From Mycobacterium kyogaense (GTDB lineage Bacteria > Actinomycetota > Actinomycetes > Mycobacteriales > Mycobacteriaceae): 64,000 bases of DNA. Every line of letters begins with the position of its first letter. Position 1 is the first letter of the stretch. Of this stretch, positions 1 to 12,221 are shown one piece after another. Below the pieces are notes generated by a model, which made no database searches, was not told the origin of the DNA, and saw only the letters and a list, made by a program, of their open reading frames with translations. The position numbers were made by a program, and so were the translations under genes. The DNA is taken from positions 1 to 64,000 of the forward strand of contig NZ_QJUA01000012.1 in NCBI RefSeq assembly GCF_003254575.1. The letters run 5' to 3'.

Positions 1-18
1 AGAGGGGTATAAGGCATC

Positions 19-531
19 GTGCTGGTGCTGGTTCTGCTGATACTGGTCGGATATGTGGCCGGCTACAACAAGATCCGGTCGGCCGACGTCCGTGTCGCCG
101 AGGCGCTGGCAGGCATCGACGTCGAGCTGACCCGGCGGGCATCGCTGATCCCCAGCCTGGTGCACACCGTGGCGACCTTCGCCGCCCACGAGAAAGACGT
201 TCTGGACCGCGTCACCGACGCCCGGGAAGCGCTCACCTCGGCGACTGCGGGTCGGTCGGTGGCACAGCGCAGCGCGGCCGAGCGGCAGCTCGACGCCGCC
301 CTCACACCGCTGCTGAACCTGGGACAGACCTCACCGCAGCTCAGTTCGTCGGCCAATTTCCTCGACCTGCAGCGCAACCTCGCCGACACCGAGGACAAGC
401 TCGCGTTCGCGCGCCAGTACTACAACGACTCGGTCGCCACCCTCAATCGGCTGCTCGGCACCATTCCCTGGATGTTCGTCGCCCCGCTGAGCGGGGTCGG
501 CGAAAAGGAGTACTACCAGATCGCCCGGTAG
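19..531 (+). CDS. LemA family membrane-anchored protein
   Basis: A 170-residue protein with an N-terminal hydrophobic segment (about residues 1-16) followed by a long helical, charged domain typical of LemA proteins (residues about 20-160, including a VELTRRASLIPSLV stretch). LemA proteins are anchored with the short N-terminus outside and a coiled helical domain; their biochemical role is not settled. An in-frame TAA at 10-12 excludes an earlier start, so the GTG at 19 is the first possible one. It lies 20 nt upstream of fmt on the same strand, but fmt appears to have its own promoter. Confidence 0.8.
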   Translation: MLVLVLLILVGYVAGYNKIRSADVRVAEALAGIDVELTRRASLIPSLVHTVATFAAHEKDVLDRVTDAREALTSATAGRSVAQRSAAERQLDAALTPLLNLGQTSPQLSSSANFLDLQRNLADTEDKLAFARQYYNDSVATLNRLLGTIPWMFVAPLSGVGEKEYYQIAR

Positions 532-539
532 GCGGTTCC

Positions 540-545
540 TAGACT
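540..545 (+). promoter_or_regulatory. Leaderless -10 box for fmt
   Basis: TAGACT, matching the mycobacterial -10 consensus TANNNT, ends 6 nt before the GTG at 552. That spacing would place the transcription start on the start codon itself. There is no purine-rich ribosome-binding site before this GTG. Confidence 0.55.
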
Positions 546-551
546 GACCCG

Positions 552-1478
552 GTGCGTCTCGTCTTCGCCGGCACCCCGGAGCCGGCTCTCCCGTCCCTGC
601 GTCGCCTCCTCTCGTCGCCCCGCCACGAGGTGATCGCTGTCCTGACGCGCCCCGATGCCGCGGCGGGCCGGCGCGGCACCCCGACCCCGTCGCCGGTGGC
701 GCAGCTGGCCCTCGACGCCGGCATCCCGGTGTTGCGCCCGTCGCGCCCCAACTCACCGGAGTTCGTCGCGGAACTGGCTGCGCTGGCACCGGAATGCTGT
801 GCCGTGGTGGCCTACGGCGCTCTGCTCGGCGACGTGCTGCTCGACGTGCCCCCACGCGGCTGGGTGAACCTGCACTTCTCGCTGCTGCCCGCGTGGCGCG
901 GCGCGGCGCCGGTGCAGGCCGCGATCGCCGCCGGCGACACCGTCACCGGGGCCACCACGTTCCAGATCGAACCGAGCCTGGATTCCGGACCGGTCTACGG
1001 CGTCGTCACCGAGACGATCACACCCCGCGACACCGCCGGCGATCTCCTGGGGCGATTGGCCGACTCCGGAGCAGGGCTGCTGGAGGCCACCATGGACGGG
1101 ATCGCCGACGGCACGCTCACCGCGGTCCCGCAGCCGACCGAGGGCATCAGCGTCGCCCCGAAGATTACCGTCGACGACGCCCGGGTTCGATGGGACCTGC
1201 CCGCCCACGTGGTGGACCGGCGCCTGCGCGCTGTCACCCCGAACCCGGGAGCATGGACGATGCTCGGCGAGCAGCGGATCAAAGTCGGGCCCGTCACGGT
1301 GTCAGACCGCAGCGATCTGGCGCCCGGGCGCCTCGGCGTCGAGAAGAAGCGGGTGCTGGTGGGGACCGGCACCGACGCCGTCGAACTGCACACCGTGCAA
1401 CCGCCGGGCAAGAAGCCGATGAACGCGGCAGACTGGGCCCGCGGTGCGCGCCTCGACGAGATCGGAGCGCTGCGGTGA
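552..1478 (+). CDS. fmt: Methionyl-tRNA formyltransferase
   Basis: Transfers a formyl group from 10-formyl-tetrahydrofolate to the amino group of methionyl-initiator tRNA. The 308-residue protein starts with the [11 protein letters not shown] fold. It carries the folate-binding [15 protein letters not shown] motif, with catalytic Asn106 and His108, and Asp144 in SLDSGP, the same numbering as the E. coli enzyme. The C-terminal tRNA-binding domain follows from about residue 205. Length is normal. The stop codon overlaps the start of rsmB as GTGA, so the two are probably translationally coupled. Confidence 0.97.
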   Translation: MRLVFAGTPEPALPSLRRLLSSPRHEVIAVLTRPDAAAGRRGTPTPSPVAQLALDAGIPVLRPSRPNSPEFVAELAALAPECCAVVAYGALLGDVLLDVPPRGWVNLHFSLLPAWRGAAPVQAAIAAGDTVTGATTFQIEPSLDSGPVYGVVTETITPRDTAGDLLGRLADSGAGLLEATMDGIADGTLTAVPQPTEGISVAPKITVDDARVRWDLPAHVVDRRLRAVTPNPGAWTMLGEQRIKVGPVTVSDRSDLAPGRLGVEKKRVLVGTGTDAVELHTVQPPGKKPMNAADWARGARLDEIGALR

Positions 1479-2887
1479 CCGGGCCGAAGAAGCCGCCTCG
1501 GCAGTCGTCACCCCGGCGTTCCCAGCGGCGCACACCGCTGGACCCGGCCCGCCGAGCCGCGTTCGATGTGCTGCGCGCGGTGTCGGAGCGCGACGCCTAC
1601 GCGAACCTCGCGCTGCCCGCGATGCTTCGGGACCGCGGAATCGCCGGCCGCGACGCCGCATTCGCCACCGAACTCACCTACGGCACGTGCCGCGCGCAGG
1701 GCCTACTCGACGCGGTCATCGGTGCCGCGGCGGGTCGCCCGGTCGAGCACATCGATCCGGTCCTGCTCGATCTACTTCGGTTGGGCGCCTACCAGATTCT
1801 GCGCACCCGGGTCGAAGACCACGCCGCGGTCTCGACGACAGTGGAGCAGGCCGGCATCGAATTCGACACGGCGCGAGCGGGTTTCGTCAACGGTGTGCTG
1901 CGCACCATCGCCCGCCGCGACGAAGCGTCATGGCTGGCGGAGCTGGCCCCGCCCGCGGCCACCGACCCGATCGGCAATCTGGCCTTCGTGCATGCCCATC
2001 CCCGTTGGGTCGCGCAGGCTTTCGCCGACGCACTCGGTGCCCGCGCGCACGAGTTGGCGGCCCTGCTGGCCAGCGACGACGCCCGCCCGGAGGTGCACCT
2101 GGTGGCGCGCCCCGGTGCGATCACCGCCGCAGAGTTGGCCGAGGAGGTCGGCGGTGCAGTCGGCCGATACTCGCCGTACGCCGTGTATTTGGCCGAGGGT
2201 GACCCCGGTGCGCTCGCCGCGGTGCGCGACGGACGGGCTCTGGTCCAGGACGAAGGCAGCCAGCTGGTGGCGCGTGCGCTGACGCTGGCCGAGCTCGACG
2301 GTCCCGACGGTGGCCGGTGGCTGGATCTGTGCTCGGGTCCCGGCGGCAAGACCGCGTTGCTCGCCGCACTCGGACAACCGGCGGGTGTCCAGGTCACGGC
2401 GGTGGAGCCGGCACCGCGGCGCGCAGAGCTGGTTGAGCAGAACACCGCGGGACTGCCCGTCGAGGTGGTCCGGGTCGACGGGCGTGATTCCGGACTGACC
2501 CCCGGCTTCGACCGGGTGCTCGTCGACGCGCCCTGCACCGGGCTGGGCGCGCTCCGCCGCCGACCCGAAGCGCGGTGGCGGCGCCAGCCGGGCGACGTGG
2601 CCCCGCTGGCCAAGCTGCAGCGTGAGCTGCTGGCATCGGCGATCCGGTTGACCCGGCCCGGCGGTGTCGTGCTGTACGCGACCTGCTCCCCGCATCTGGC
2701 GGAGACCACCGGCGTGGTGGCCGACGCGCTGCGCCGTCACCCGGTCGAGGCGCTGGACACCGGAGAGCTGTTCGGCCCGGCCGCCGACACCGGCGACGCG
2801 TCATCGGTGCAGCTGTGGCCGCACCGGCACGGAACCGACGCGATGTTCGCCGCTGCTCTTCGCGTCACCGGGCCCCCGATAGGCTGA
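1475..2887 (+). CDS. rsmB: 16S rRNA (cytosine-967-C5) methyltransferase RsmB/Fmu
   Basis: SAM-dependent m5C methyltransferase of 16S rRNA, 470 residues. An N-terminal NusB-like RNA-binding domain (about residues 25-160, with [10 protein letters not shown]) precedes the Rossmann methyltransferase domain. The SAM motif [17 protein letters not shown] is visible, as are the two family cysteines, in DAPCTGLG (about residue 352) and in YATCSPH (about 403). The GTG at 1475 is chosen because it overlaps the fmt stop by four bases. The open frame extends further upstream, but that part lies inside fmt. Confidence 0.95.
   Translation: MTGPKKPPRQSSPRRSQRRTPLDPARRAAFDVLRAVSERDAYANLALPAMLRDRGIAGRDAAFATELTYGTCRAQGLLDAVIGAAAGRPVEHIDPVLLDLLRLGAYQILRTRVEDHAAVSTTVEQAGIEFDTARAGFVNGVLRTIARRDEASWLAELAPPAATDPIGNLAFVHAHPRWVAQAFADALGARAHELAALLASDDARPEVHLVARPGAITAAELAEEVGGAVGRYSPYAVYLAEGDPGALAAVRDGRALVQDEGSQLVARALTLAELDGPDGGRWLDLCSGPGGKTALLAALGQPAGVQVTAVEPAPRRAELVEQNTAGLPVEVVRVDGRDSGLTPGFDRVLVDAPCTGLGALRRRPEARWRRQPGDVAPLAKLQRELLASAIRLTRPGGVVLYATCSPHLAETTGVVADALRRHPVEALDTGELFGPAADTGDASSVQLWPHRHGTDAMFAAALRVTGPPIG
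2880..2885 (+). promoter_or_regulatory. Leaderless -10 box for rpe
   Basis: TAGGCT lies 6 nt before the ATG of rpe at 2892, inside the last codons of rsmB. It matches TANNNT at the spacing expected for a leaderless transcript. rpe may therefore be transcribed independently of fmt-rsmB. Confidence 0.55.
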
Positions 2888-2891
2888 CCCC

Positions 2892-3587
2892 ATGCCCGGA
2901 CAGTCCGCCCACACCGCCCCGATGATCGCGCCGTCGATCCTGGCCGCCGACTTCGCCCGGCTCGCCGACGAGGTGGCTGCGATCGAGGGCTCAGACTGGG
3001 TGCACGTCGACGTGATGGACAACCATTTCGTGCCGAACCTCACCCTGGGCCTGCCCGTCGTCGAATCGCTGCTCAAGGTCACCGACATCCCGATGGACTG
3101 TCACCTGATGATCGACAATCCGGGCCGGTGGGCGCCGCCCTACGCCGAGGCGGGCGCCCACAACGTCACGTTCCACGCAGAGGCCACCGACGATCCGCGC
3201 GCCGTCGCCCGCGACATCCGGGCCGCCGGCGCCAAGGCCGGCCTGGCCATCAAGCCGGGCACCCCGGTCGACCCCTACCTGGAGATCCTGCGTGACTTCG
3301 ACACGCTGCTGGTGATGTCGGTCGAGCCCGGTTTCGGCGGGCAGAAGTTCATCGCCGAGGTGCTGCCCAAGGTGGGTATCGTGCGCCGTCTCGTGGACGC
3401 CGGTGAGCTGACCGTGCTCGTCGAGATCGACGGCGGAATCAGCGCCGACACGATCGAGGCGGCGGCCGAGGCCGGGGTGGACTGTTTCGTCGCGGGGTCT
3501 GCCGTCTACGGCGCCGACGATCCCGCGCGCGCCGTGTCGGCCCTGCGCGCCCAGGCCGCGGCGGCCGCCAGCCACTTCGCGCCGTGA
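2892..3587 (+). CDS. rpe: Ribulose-phosphate 3-epimerase
   Basis: Interconverts D-ribulose 5-phosphate and D-xylulose 5-phosphate in the pentose-phosphate pathway. A 231-residue TIM barrel. Visible motifs are the N-terminal [22 protein letters not shown] (first catalytic Asp and metal ligands), [14 protein letters not shown] and the second catalytic Asp in VEIDGGIS. Length is usual for the family. The end overlaps the ribD start by four bases. Its partner enzymes tkt, tal and zwf lie 40 kb downstream in the same window. Confidence 0.97.
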   Translation: MPGQSAHTAPMIAPSILAADFARLADEVAAIEGSDWVHVDVMDNHFVPNLTLGLPVVESLLKVTDIPMDCHLMIDNPGRWAPPYAEAGAHNVTFHAEATDDPRAVARDIRAAGAKAGLAIKPGTPVDPYLEILRDFDTLLVMSVEPGFGGQKFIAEVLPKVGIVRRLVDAGELTVLVEIDGGISADTIEAAAEAGVDCFVAGSAVYGADDPARAVSALRAQAAAAASHFAP

Positions 3588-4585
3588 ACCTCGACGCCGC
3601 GATGGCAGCGGCTGTTGAGCAGGCCGAAAAGGTCAAGGGCACAACGTATCCCAACCCGCCGGTCGGGGCGGTGATCCTGGACGCCGACGGTGAGATCGCA
3701 GGCGTGGGCGCCACCGAACCGCCCGGCGGGCCGCACGCCGAGGTGTTGGCGCTGCGCCGCGCGGGGGAGCGGGCTGCCGGCGGCACGGCGGTGGTGACGC
3801 TCGAGCCGTGCAACCACGTCGGTCGCACGCCGCCGTGCGTGGACGCTCTGCTCGCCGCGCAGATAGCGAATGTGGTGTTCGCCGTCGCGGATCCGAATCC
3901 CGTCGCCGCCGGCGGAGCTGCCCGGTTGGCGCGTGCGGGTGTCGCGGTGACCGCGGGGGTGGGCGCCGATGCGGTGTCGGGCGGGCCCCTGCGCGAGTGG
4001 CTGCACAAGCAGCGCACCGGGATGCCGCACGTGACATGGAAATTCGCGGCGAGTGTGGACGGACGTAGCGCTGCCGCCGATGGCACCAGCCGGTGGATCA
4101 CTGGGGAGGCAGCCCGCGCCGACGTGCACCGGCGTCGCGCGATCGCCGATGCGATCGTCGTGGGCACCGGCACGGTGTTCGCCGACGACCCGGCATTGAC
4201 CGCGCGTCGCCCCGACGGTTCGCTGACCGAGCACCAGCCGCTGCGTGTGGTGGTCGGGATGCGTGAGATCTCGCCTGACGCAACGGTTCTCAACGATGAC
4301 TCGCGCACGATGGTGATCCGGACCCGCGATCCGCACGAAGTGGTCCAGGCGCTGTCGGACCGCACCGATGTGCTGGTGGAAGGCGGCCCGACCTTGGCCG
4401 GGGCGTTTTTGCGGGCCGGCGTGATCGACCGAATTCTCGCCTATGTCGCGCCGATTCTGCTCGGCGGCCCGATCACCGCCATCGACGACGTCGGCGTGAC
4501 GAGCATCGGGCAGGCACATCGGTGGCGCTTCGACGGCGTCCATCCCGTCGGTCCGGACGTGCTGTTGAGCCTCGTTCGAGCCTGA
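3584..4585 (+). CDS. ribD: Bifunctional riboflavin deaminase/reductase RibD (RibG)
   Basis: Second and third steps of riboflavin synthesis: deamination of the pyrimidine intermediate, then NADPH reduction of its ribosyl chain. 333 residues. The N-terminal zinc deaminase domain has HAEVLAL and the [11 protein letters not shown] zinc motif (about residues 49-86). The C-terminal reductase domain starts near 148 ([10 protein letters not shown]) and includes [15 protein letters not shown] and [12 protein letters not shown]. The GTG start overlaps the rpe stop (GTGA). The remaining rib genes are 2.7 kb downstream, separated by the P55/lprG pair. Confidence 0.96.
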   Translation: MNLDAAMAAAVEQAEKVKGTTYPNPPVGAVILDADGEIAGVGATEPPGGPHAEVLALRRAGERAAGGTAVVTLEPCNHVGRTPPCVDALLAAQIANVVFAVADPNPVAAGGAARLARAGVAVTAGVGADAVSGGPLREWLHKQRTGMPHVTWKFAASVDGRSAAADGTSRWITGEAARADVHRRRAIADAIVVGTGTVFADDPALTARRPDGSLTEHQPLRVVVGMREISPDATVLNDDSRTMVIRTRDPHEVVQALSDRTDVLVEGGPTLAGAFLRAGVIDRILAYVAPILLGGPITAIDDVGVTSIGQAHRWRFDGVHPVGPDVLLSLVRA

Positions 4586-4701
4586 TCCAGGCCGTCGGTC
4601 GTCGTTATCAGATCGTTGCCCATTGTCCATCAAGGGTTTCCGTAAGCGCTCTCACACGACGCGCGCGCATCGCTGCGGGCCCGACGCGATGGATCGCTCG
4701 G

Positions 4702-4707
4702 TAGACT
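4702..4707 (+). promoter_or_regulatory. Candidate -10 box upstream of the small gene at 4774
   Basis: TAGACT fits the mycobacterial -10 consensus and lies in the 188-nt gap after ribD. Transcription from it would give a leader of about 60 nt before the ATG at 4774. I see no convincing -35 element. Confidence 0.35.
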
Positions 4708-4773
4708 GACGGGGAATATCGCGCTTTCACCGACGAGTTGCGCATGGTGAGCACGAACAAAGGACAGAAGAGC

Positions 4774-4950
4774 ATGACTGCACTGCAGGACTGGCTCAGT
4801 TACAGCCCGGTCACCCCAGACTCGATCAAGGCGGTAATCCGCGACGCCTGGCGGGGGCTGACCATGGACGACACCACCGACGACAACCCCGTGATCGACG
4901 ACCTCGTTGCCGAGCCTCAGCTGATGGGCCGCGGGCTCGAGCGCTGCTGA
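4774..4950 (+). CDS. Small acidic protein of unknown function
   Basis: I do not recognise this 58-residue protein. Support for it being real: an ATG with an AAAGGA ribosome-binding site 9 nt upstream (about 4759-4764), a -10-like box further up, and low-complexity-free, acidic coding content ([16 protein letters not shown]) with no membrane segment. The same frame could start at the ATG at 4738, but that has no ribosome-binding site. The last 34 bases overlap the 3' end of the convergent P55 gene. Moderate certainty that it is translated. Confidence 0.45.
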   Translation: MTALQDWLSYSPVTPDSIKAVIRDAWRGLTMDDTTDDNPVIDDLVAEPQLMGRGLERC

Positions 4951-6482
4951 GGCTCGAGCTCCGGTTCGTCGGCATGCTGATCGCGACCGCTGATCAGTAG
5001 TCCGAGGAGCGCCCCGACCACGCACACCACCGCGGTGATCGTGAATATTTCGCCGTACTGCAGCACATAGGCTTGGCGCACCCGCAGCGCCTCTGCTGCC
5101 AGCCGCTGGGCCAGCGTGTCACCCCCAGAGCTGGCCGGCAGGCTGGCCAGGTGCTGGTTGAACCGGTACAAACCCCACGCCGAGAGCGCGGCGATACCGA
5201 TCAGCATGCCGATCATGCGGGCCACCACCACGGCGGCCGAGGCGATGCCGTGCTGTGCCGCGGGCACCACCCGCAGCGTGGCCGAGGTCAGTGGGCCGAT
5301 CACGAGACCGAGGCCGACACCGGCGATGACCAGGTCGGTGTCGAAGGTCGGCAGCTGCACGACACCCAGGTCGTGGTGGGCGCTCAGGACGTTCACCGTC
5401 CACTTCGACACCAGCCAGTACCCGGCCGCGGCGATCAGCAGCCCGACGAAGACCACGATGCGATCGCCCGCCTTGGTGGCGATCCATCCGCCCACCAGCG
5501 CGCCGACCGGGAGCGCGCCGAGGAACCACACCAGCAGGAAGACCGCCTCCTGCTGTTCCTTGCCCAACACGCCCTGGGCGAACAGCTCGATGTTCACCAG
5601 CGTGACCATCAGTGCGGCACCCGCGCACAGCGACGCGCCGAGACCCGCCAAGAACGGTCTGAAGCGGACTCCCGCGGGGTCGATCAGCCGTGTTGTGGCG
5701 AATCTCTCCCAGGCGAAGAAGGCCGCCGCGGCGACTACTGCGGCGATCAGCACGGGTAGGCCGTAGCTCGGCAGCACCTGCTTGCCGTTCGGGGCCTGGT
5801 TGTACATGCCGACCACTGCGAGTCCGAGCGCGACCGCGAGCAGCAACCCGCCCACGACGTCGACCTTTTCCTTCGGCCGGTCCTTGTCCGCGGCCGGCAG
5901 GCTGAAGTGGATCATCACCATCGCCACCGCGGCGAGTGGCACGTTGACCCAGAAGACGGCCTGCCAGTGCGTGAACACCGCCACCAGGGCCACGCCGTAG
6001 AGGGGGCCGAGCACACTGCCCAGCTCCTGGGCGGCGCCGACACCGCCGAGCACCGCGGACCGGTTGCGGCTGGCCCACAGATCTGCCGCCAGCGCGAGCG
6101 TCACGGGCAGCAGAGCGCCGCTGGCGGCGCCTTGGATGGCGCGGCCTATCACCATCATCGTCAGGTCGGTCGACAGCGCGGTGACGATCGAGCCGACGGC
6201 GAAGCCGGCGAGACTCACCTGGAGCAGCAGCTTGCGTCCGAACCGGTCCGAGGCCCGGCCCAGCAGCGGCATCGCCGCGATGTAGCCGAGGAGGTAGCCG
6301 GTGATGATGGGGGTGACGCGCTGAATCTGATTGATGCCGATGCCGACGTCGAACATGATGTCGCGGATCACCGAGACGACGACGTAGGTGTCGAGCGCTC
6401 CGAGCATGACCGCGAGGCCGCCGGCGGCGATCGCGACGTTGCGATTCGCCGCGGGGGCGGAGTGCCCGAGTGTGCTCTGCAT
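4917..6482 (-). CDS. MFS efflux transporter P55 (Rv1410c type)
   Basis: Inner-membrane major facilitator transporter of about 521 residues with many hydrophobic helices. It has the cytoplasmic motif [14 protein letters not shown] (about residues 70-85), and an [12 protein letters not shown] first helix. In mycobacteria its homologue P55 works with the lipoprotein LprG in export of triacylglycerides and related lipids and in drug tolerance. The ATG at 6482 shares one base with the lprG stop; a GTG one codon earlier (6485) is an alternative. Together with lprG it forms a two-gene operon. Confidence 0.92.
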   Translation of the reverse strand: MQSTLGHSAPAANRNVAIAAGGLAVMLGALDTYVVVSVIRDIMFDVGIGINQIQRVTPIITGYLLGYIAAMPLLGRASDRFGRKLLLQVSLAGFAVGSIVTALSTDLTMMVIGRAIQGAASGALLPVTLALAADLWASRNRSAVLGGVGAAQELGSVLGPLYGVALVAVFTHWQAVFWVNVPLAAVAMVMIHFSLPAADKDRPKEKVDVVGGLLLAVALGLAVVGMYNQAPNGKQVLPSYGLPVLIAAVVAAAAFFAWERFATTRLIDPAGVRFRPFLAGLGASLCAGAALMVTLVNIELFAQGVLGKEQQEAVFLLVWFLGALPVGALVGGWIATKAGDRIVVFVGLLIAAAGYWLVSKWTVNVLSAHHDLGVVQLPTFDTDLVIAGVGLGLVIGPLTSATLRVVPAAQHGIASAAVVVARMIGMLIGIAALSAWGLYRFNQHLASLPASSGGDTLAQRLAAEALRVRQAYVLQYGEIFTITAVVCVVGALLGLLISGRDQHADEPELEPQQRSSPRPIS

Positions 6483-7186
6483 CACACCGCCGGCTTGTCG
6501 ACCGTCACCGGCTCACCCCACTTCGACAGCGTCATCGTCACGCTGTTCCCCGGAGTCGGTTCCAGGCGGGCCTGCATCAGCTCGTGATTGCCGTCCTCGG
6601 CGACCCACGCGGTGCCCGGCACGGGGCCCTTCGCGGCGATCTGCGGCGCGATCTTGTTGACGGCGTCGGCGCGCACGTTGCCGGTGATCCGGACGGTCTT
6701 GACACCCTCGATCGTCTCGCGGCCCTCGGACTTCGCGTCGGAGAAGTTCGCCAGCACGTTGGCCAGGCCGTTGTCGGGGCTCAGGATCGCGGCGACGTCG
6801 TAGATGTCGGCGGCCGGCCCGAAGTTCGACAGGCTGCCCCCGGCGGTGATCGCGGCGTAGAGGTCACCGTCGGAGACCACGAACTCGACGCCCTGCAGCT
6901 TCTGGCCCAGGAACACGATGTCGGCGGTGCCCTTGGCGGCCACGGCCGGCTTCTGGGTCAGGTCACCCTCGAGGGATTCCACGGGCAACTCGGCGATCTG
7001 ACCCTGTACGGCGAGCTGGAGATGCGCGCTGGACTGGGCTTTCGTGGTGTCGGCCGACTCCCGCAGCAACGTGGTGGCATCCGGTAGGTCGGTCCCCGAA
7101 TCCTGGGACGATGAGCCGGAGCACCCCGCGATGAGGGTGACGACAGCGAAGAGAGCGGCGACGAGCGCCAAGAGGCGGGTCTGCAT
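6482..7186 (-). CDS. lprG: Lipoprotein LprG
   Basis: A 234-residue secreted lipoprotein. The signal peptide (residues 1-21) ends in the lipobox LIAGC, with Cys22 predicted to be acylated. The mature LppX/LprG fold contains a hydrophobic cavity that carries triacylated glycolipids between the inner membrane and the cell surface. Its partner P55 follows immediately. The start is fixed by a leaderless-type -10 box 6 nt upstream. Divergent from ribC across only 61 bp. Confidence 0.94.
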   Translation of the reverse strand: MQTRLLALVAALFAVVTLIAGCSGSSSQDSGTDLPDATTLLRESADTTKAQSSAHLQLAVQGQIAELPVESLEGDLTQKPAVAAKGTADIVFLGQKLQGVEFVVSDGDLYAAITAGGSLSNFGPAADIYDVAAILSPDNGLANVLANFSDAKSEGRETIEGVKTVRITGNVRADAVNKIAPQIAAKGPVPGTAWVAEDGNHELMQARLEPTPGNSVTMTLSKWGEPVTVDKPAV

Positions 7187-7192
7187 GCCTGC

Positions 7193-7198
7193 ATCGTA
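7193..7198 (-). promoter_or_regulatory. Leaderless -10 box for lprG-P55
   Basis: On the minus strand TACGAT ends 6 nt before the lprG ATG (7186). It matches TANNNT with leaderless spacing. It faces the ribC promoter across about 40 bp. Confidence 0.5.
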
Positions 7199-7235
7199 GA
7201 GGGTGCGCCGCGCAGGGACCGTTCGCCGGTGGGCC

Positions 7236-7241
7236 TAGGCT
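7236..7241 (+). promoter_or_regulatory. Leaderless -10 box for ribC
   Basis: TAGGCT ends 6 nt before the ribC GTG (7248). A leaderless transcript leaves no room for an FMN riboswitch before this gene. I see no such element in the 61-bp gap. Confidence 0.55.
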
Positions 7242-7247
7242 GGACAG

Positions 7248-7859
7248 GTGTTCACCGGAATCGTCGAAGAACTGGGCGAGATCGTCGGCAGGGAGGACCT
7301 CGGCGATGCCGCACGTTTGGTCATTCGTGGCCCGATCGTGACTTCAGATGCCGGACATGGGGATTCGATCGCCGTGAACGGGGTCTGTCTCACCGTGGTC
7401 GACGTGCTGGCCGACGGATCGTTCTCCGCCGACGTGATGGCCGAGACGCTGAACAGGTCCAGCCTGAACGGGGCGGACGTCGGCACCCGGGTCAATCTGG
7501 AGCGAGCGGCGGCGGTCAGCAGCCGGCTCGGCGGCCACATCGTGCAGGGACACGTCGACGGCACCGGCCACATCGTGTCCCGCACCCCCTCGGAGCACTG
7601 GACGGTCGTGCGGATCGGGCTGCCGGAGACGCTGTCGCGCTACATCGTCGAGAAGGGGTCGATCACCGTCGACGGGGTCTCGCTGACGGTGTCTGGCCTG
7701 GGCCCCGACTGGTTCGAGGTGTCGTTGATCCCCACCACGCTGGACCTGACGACGCTGGGGCGCGCCGAGGTGGGAGCGCCGGTGAACCTCGAGGTCGACG
7801 TCATCGCGAAGTACGTCGAGCGGCTGATGACCCCCACGAAGAATCCGGACGGCGACTAA
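7248..7859 (+). CDS. ribC: Riboflavin synthase, alpha chain
   Basis: Dismutates two 6,7-dimethyl-8-ribityllumazine molecules to riboflavin. The 203-residue protein has the two tandem lumazine-binding barrels: residues about 1-95 starting MFTGIVEELG, and 98-200 including GHIVQGHVDG and VEKGSITVDGVSLTV. The repeat of NGVCLTVVDV and DGVSLTVSGL marks the internal duplication. The symbol ribE is also used for this enzyme. It is followed after 174 bp by ribBA. Confidence 0.96.
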   Translation: MFTGIVEELGEIVGREDLGDAARLVIRGPIVTSDAGHGDSIAVNGVCLTVVDVLADGSFSADVMAETLNRSSLNGADVGTRVNLERAAAVSSRLGGHIVQGHVDGTGHIVSRTPSEHWTVVRIGLPETLSRYIVEKGSITVDGVSLTVSGLGPDWFEVSLIPTTLDLTTLGRAEVGAPVNLEVDVIAKYVERLMTPTKNPDGD

Positions 7860-8033
7860 GTCGAACGGGCGGGAAGCGGGCGCCACTGCCCGGCGCGCCC
7901 GTACGTGGCGAACGTCACGCCAGGCGATGACGCGAGGACCTCGCTCAGGCGGGCAATAACGCGGGCTGTCGCGTGGTTCATACTGAACGGGACATACGTG
8001 GTTTCCCGTGTGGGGACCGGCAAGGTGGTGAGG

Positions 8034-10255
<2,222 letters not shown>

Positions 10256-10275
<20 letters not shown>

Positions 10276-12178
10276 CCGCACCCTCCCGGCGCGGATCGGC
10301 CCCGCCGACCCACCCCGGGCCGGCGCGCACGATCGCCGAGAGCCCGCTGGACTGATCGGCGATGTCGACCTCGTGCCCGAGGTCGCGCAATCCGGTGACC
10401 AGCGGGTCGTGCCCGCCGTCGTCGGAGATGTCGACGACGGGATGCTCGCCGCCGACGTTCGTGGTGGGGGAGTTGGCAGCCCCGAAATCGACCATCGACA
10501 CGGCCTGCTGCGGGTCCAGCCCCCAATCAAGCATGCCGACAAGCGTTTTCACGACGAACTGGATGATCGTCGAGCCGCCCGGTGAGCCGGCCACCGCGTA
10601 CAGCGGACCGCGTGCCCCGCCGGCGTCGGTGTCGAACACCAGCGTGGGAGCCATCGTGCTGCGGGGACGCTTCCCCGGCGCCACTCGGTTGGCGACGGGC
10701 GCGCCGTCGGGCGCAGTCGGCTCGGCGGAGAAGTCGGTGAGCTGATTGTTGAGCAGGAAGCCGTCGACCATGTGGAACGAGCCGAACGCCGATTCGATCG
10801 TGGTGGTCAGCGAGGCCGCATTGCCCTGTGCGTCGATGACGCTGATGTGGCTGGTGCCGTGTTCGGGGACGGGCGGCGCCAGCGCCGCGGGCAGCCCGAA
10901 CTCACCCGGCTTCGCCGTTCCCATCGTGCGGTCGGGGGAGACCAGCGCTGCGCGGCCGGCGAGGTAGTCGGCCGCCAGCAGAGCGTTCGGTGAGCCGCCC
11001 GGCAGCGGCACGAAGTCGGTGTCGGCGACGTAGCGGTCGCGGTCGGCGTAGGCCAGCCGTTCGGCCTCGGCGATCAGATGCACCCCCTGCACGGTCGGAC
11101 GGCCACCGTTGGCGTCGACGTCGGTGGGCCGGTGTGCGGCCATGTCGAAGTGGGAGAGCACGCCCAGCGTTTCGGCCACCGCGATACCGCCCGACGACGG
11201 TGGGGGCATCCCGCAGATCTGCTTGCCGCGGTACGGCGTGCACAGTGGTTCGCGGATCCTGGTGCGGTAGCCGGCCAGATCCGCGGTGCTCATCAGGCTC
11301 GGGGTGCGTCCGCCCGCGGTGTCGGCCGCGGCGGCGACGATGTCTGCGGCGATCGGTCCGGTGTAGAGCGCGGCCGGATCGGTGGCGATCGCCCCCAGCG
11401 TCTTGGCGTACGCCGCATTGGTGAGGCGACCCGACTTCGGGGAGCCGTCGGGCTCGAGGAAATAGTCGGCCGACGCGGCGTCGATCCGCAGCTTCGGGGC
11501 GGCATCGGCGATGGCCGCCGCGAGCCGGGGGCTGATTTGGAACCCGTCGTCGGCGAGCCGCACCGCGGGGCCGAACAGGCCTCGCCACGGGGTGCGGCCG
11601 TGCTGGGCGTGTACATCGGCAAGCATGCGCACGATGCCGGGCACTCCGATCGAGCGGCCCGAGGCGCGGGCGTCGGGCGTGGGCGCTGTCCTGTCGGTGT
11701 CGGACACCCAGCGCAGGTAGTTCGCGGTGGCTGCCGCCGGCGCGGTCTCGCGCCCGTCGAACGCCTGCACCGAGTTGGCGGCCGCGTCGTAGTACAGCAG
11801 GAAGCCACCCCCGCCGATGCCCGAGGACTGAGGCTCGACCAGGCCGAGGACGGCCTGGGCGGTGACCAGGGCGTCGGCCGCCGTGCCGCCGTCGCGCAGC
11901 ACCTCGCACGCAGCTTGCGTGGCCAGCGGGTTGGCGGTGGCAACTGCGTAGTGATCGGTGTGCACCGCGGCCATCCCGGTGCGGTAGCCGGTCGCGGTCT
12001 CCGGCGCGGACTCGTCGCGACCGCCCCGCGGCTTGGTCACGGGCGTGCCGTTGCTCACGATTGCGCACGATCCCGCGGGCGCGGCTGATGCCTCAGGGGC
12101 GGTGCAACCGGCGCAGACCAGCACGACAGCCATGAGGAGGGTCAGCATCCGGGTCGACGTCACGGTCGGCAGCGCCAC
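10256..12178 (-). CDS. ggt: Gamma-glutamyltransferase, lipoprotein type
   Basis: Extracytoplasmic enzyme that cleaves or transfers gamma-glutamyl groups from glutathione-like peptides. 640 residues. The signal peptide ends with the lipobox VLVCAGC, so it is probably membrane-tethered. The nucleophile Thr lies in EHGTSHISVID at the autocleavage site. Downstream are LNNQLTDF and the oxyanion-loop GSPGGSTI. The GTG at 12178 is preceded by a near-consensus -10 box at leaderless spacing; an internal ATG ten codons later also precedes the signal peptide. Divergent from uvrC. Confidence 0.93.
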
Positions 12179-12184
12179 CTCGTC

Positions 12185-12190
12185 GCTCTA
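12185..12190 (-). promoter_or_regulatory. Imperfect leaderless -10 box for ggt
   Basis: TAGAGC on the minus strand ends 6 nt before the GTG at 12178. It departs from TANNNT only at the last base, so it is weaker support than the other boxes. Confidence 0.3.
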
Positions 12191-12209
12191 CCCCGTCGGG
12201 CCGTCGCAG

Positions 12210-12215
12210 TAACCT
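12210..12215 (+). promoter_or_regulatory. Leaderless -10 box for uvrC
   Basis: TAACCT ends 6 nt before the uvrC GTG at 12222, the same geometry as fmt, rpe and ribC. It would drive the uvrC-rapZ-yvcK-whiA operon. Confidence 0.5.
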
Positions 12216-12221
12216 GGGTCC

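Noticed and set aside
794..1474. Upstream extension of the rsmB reading frame
   Set aside because: It lies entirely inside fmt in another frame, is Arg-rich like other high-GC shadow frames and has no family similarity. The GTG at 1475 overlaps the fmt stop.
5073..5766. Two plus-strand open frames of more than 200 codons opposite P55
   Set aside because: They are antisense shadows of a clear membrane transporter gene, with Gln/Arg/His-biased composition and no recognisable motif.
7187..7247. FMN riboswitch before the riboflavin genes
   Set aside because: The gap is only 61 bp, holds two opposing -10 boxes, and ribC seems to be leaderless. There is no room for the aptamer.
7860..8033. A separate gene between ribC and ribBA
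   Set aside because: The 174 bp contain only an N-terminal extension of the ribBA frame without a ribosome-binding site or recognisable sequence. I see nothing else there.
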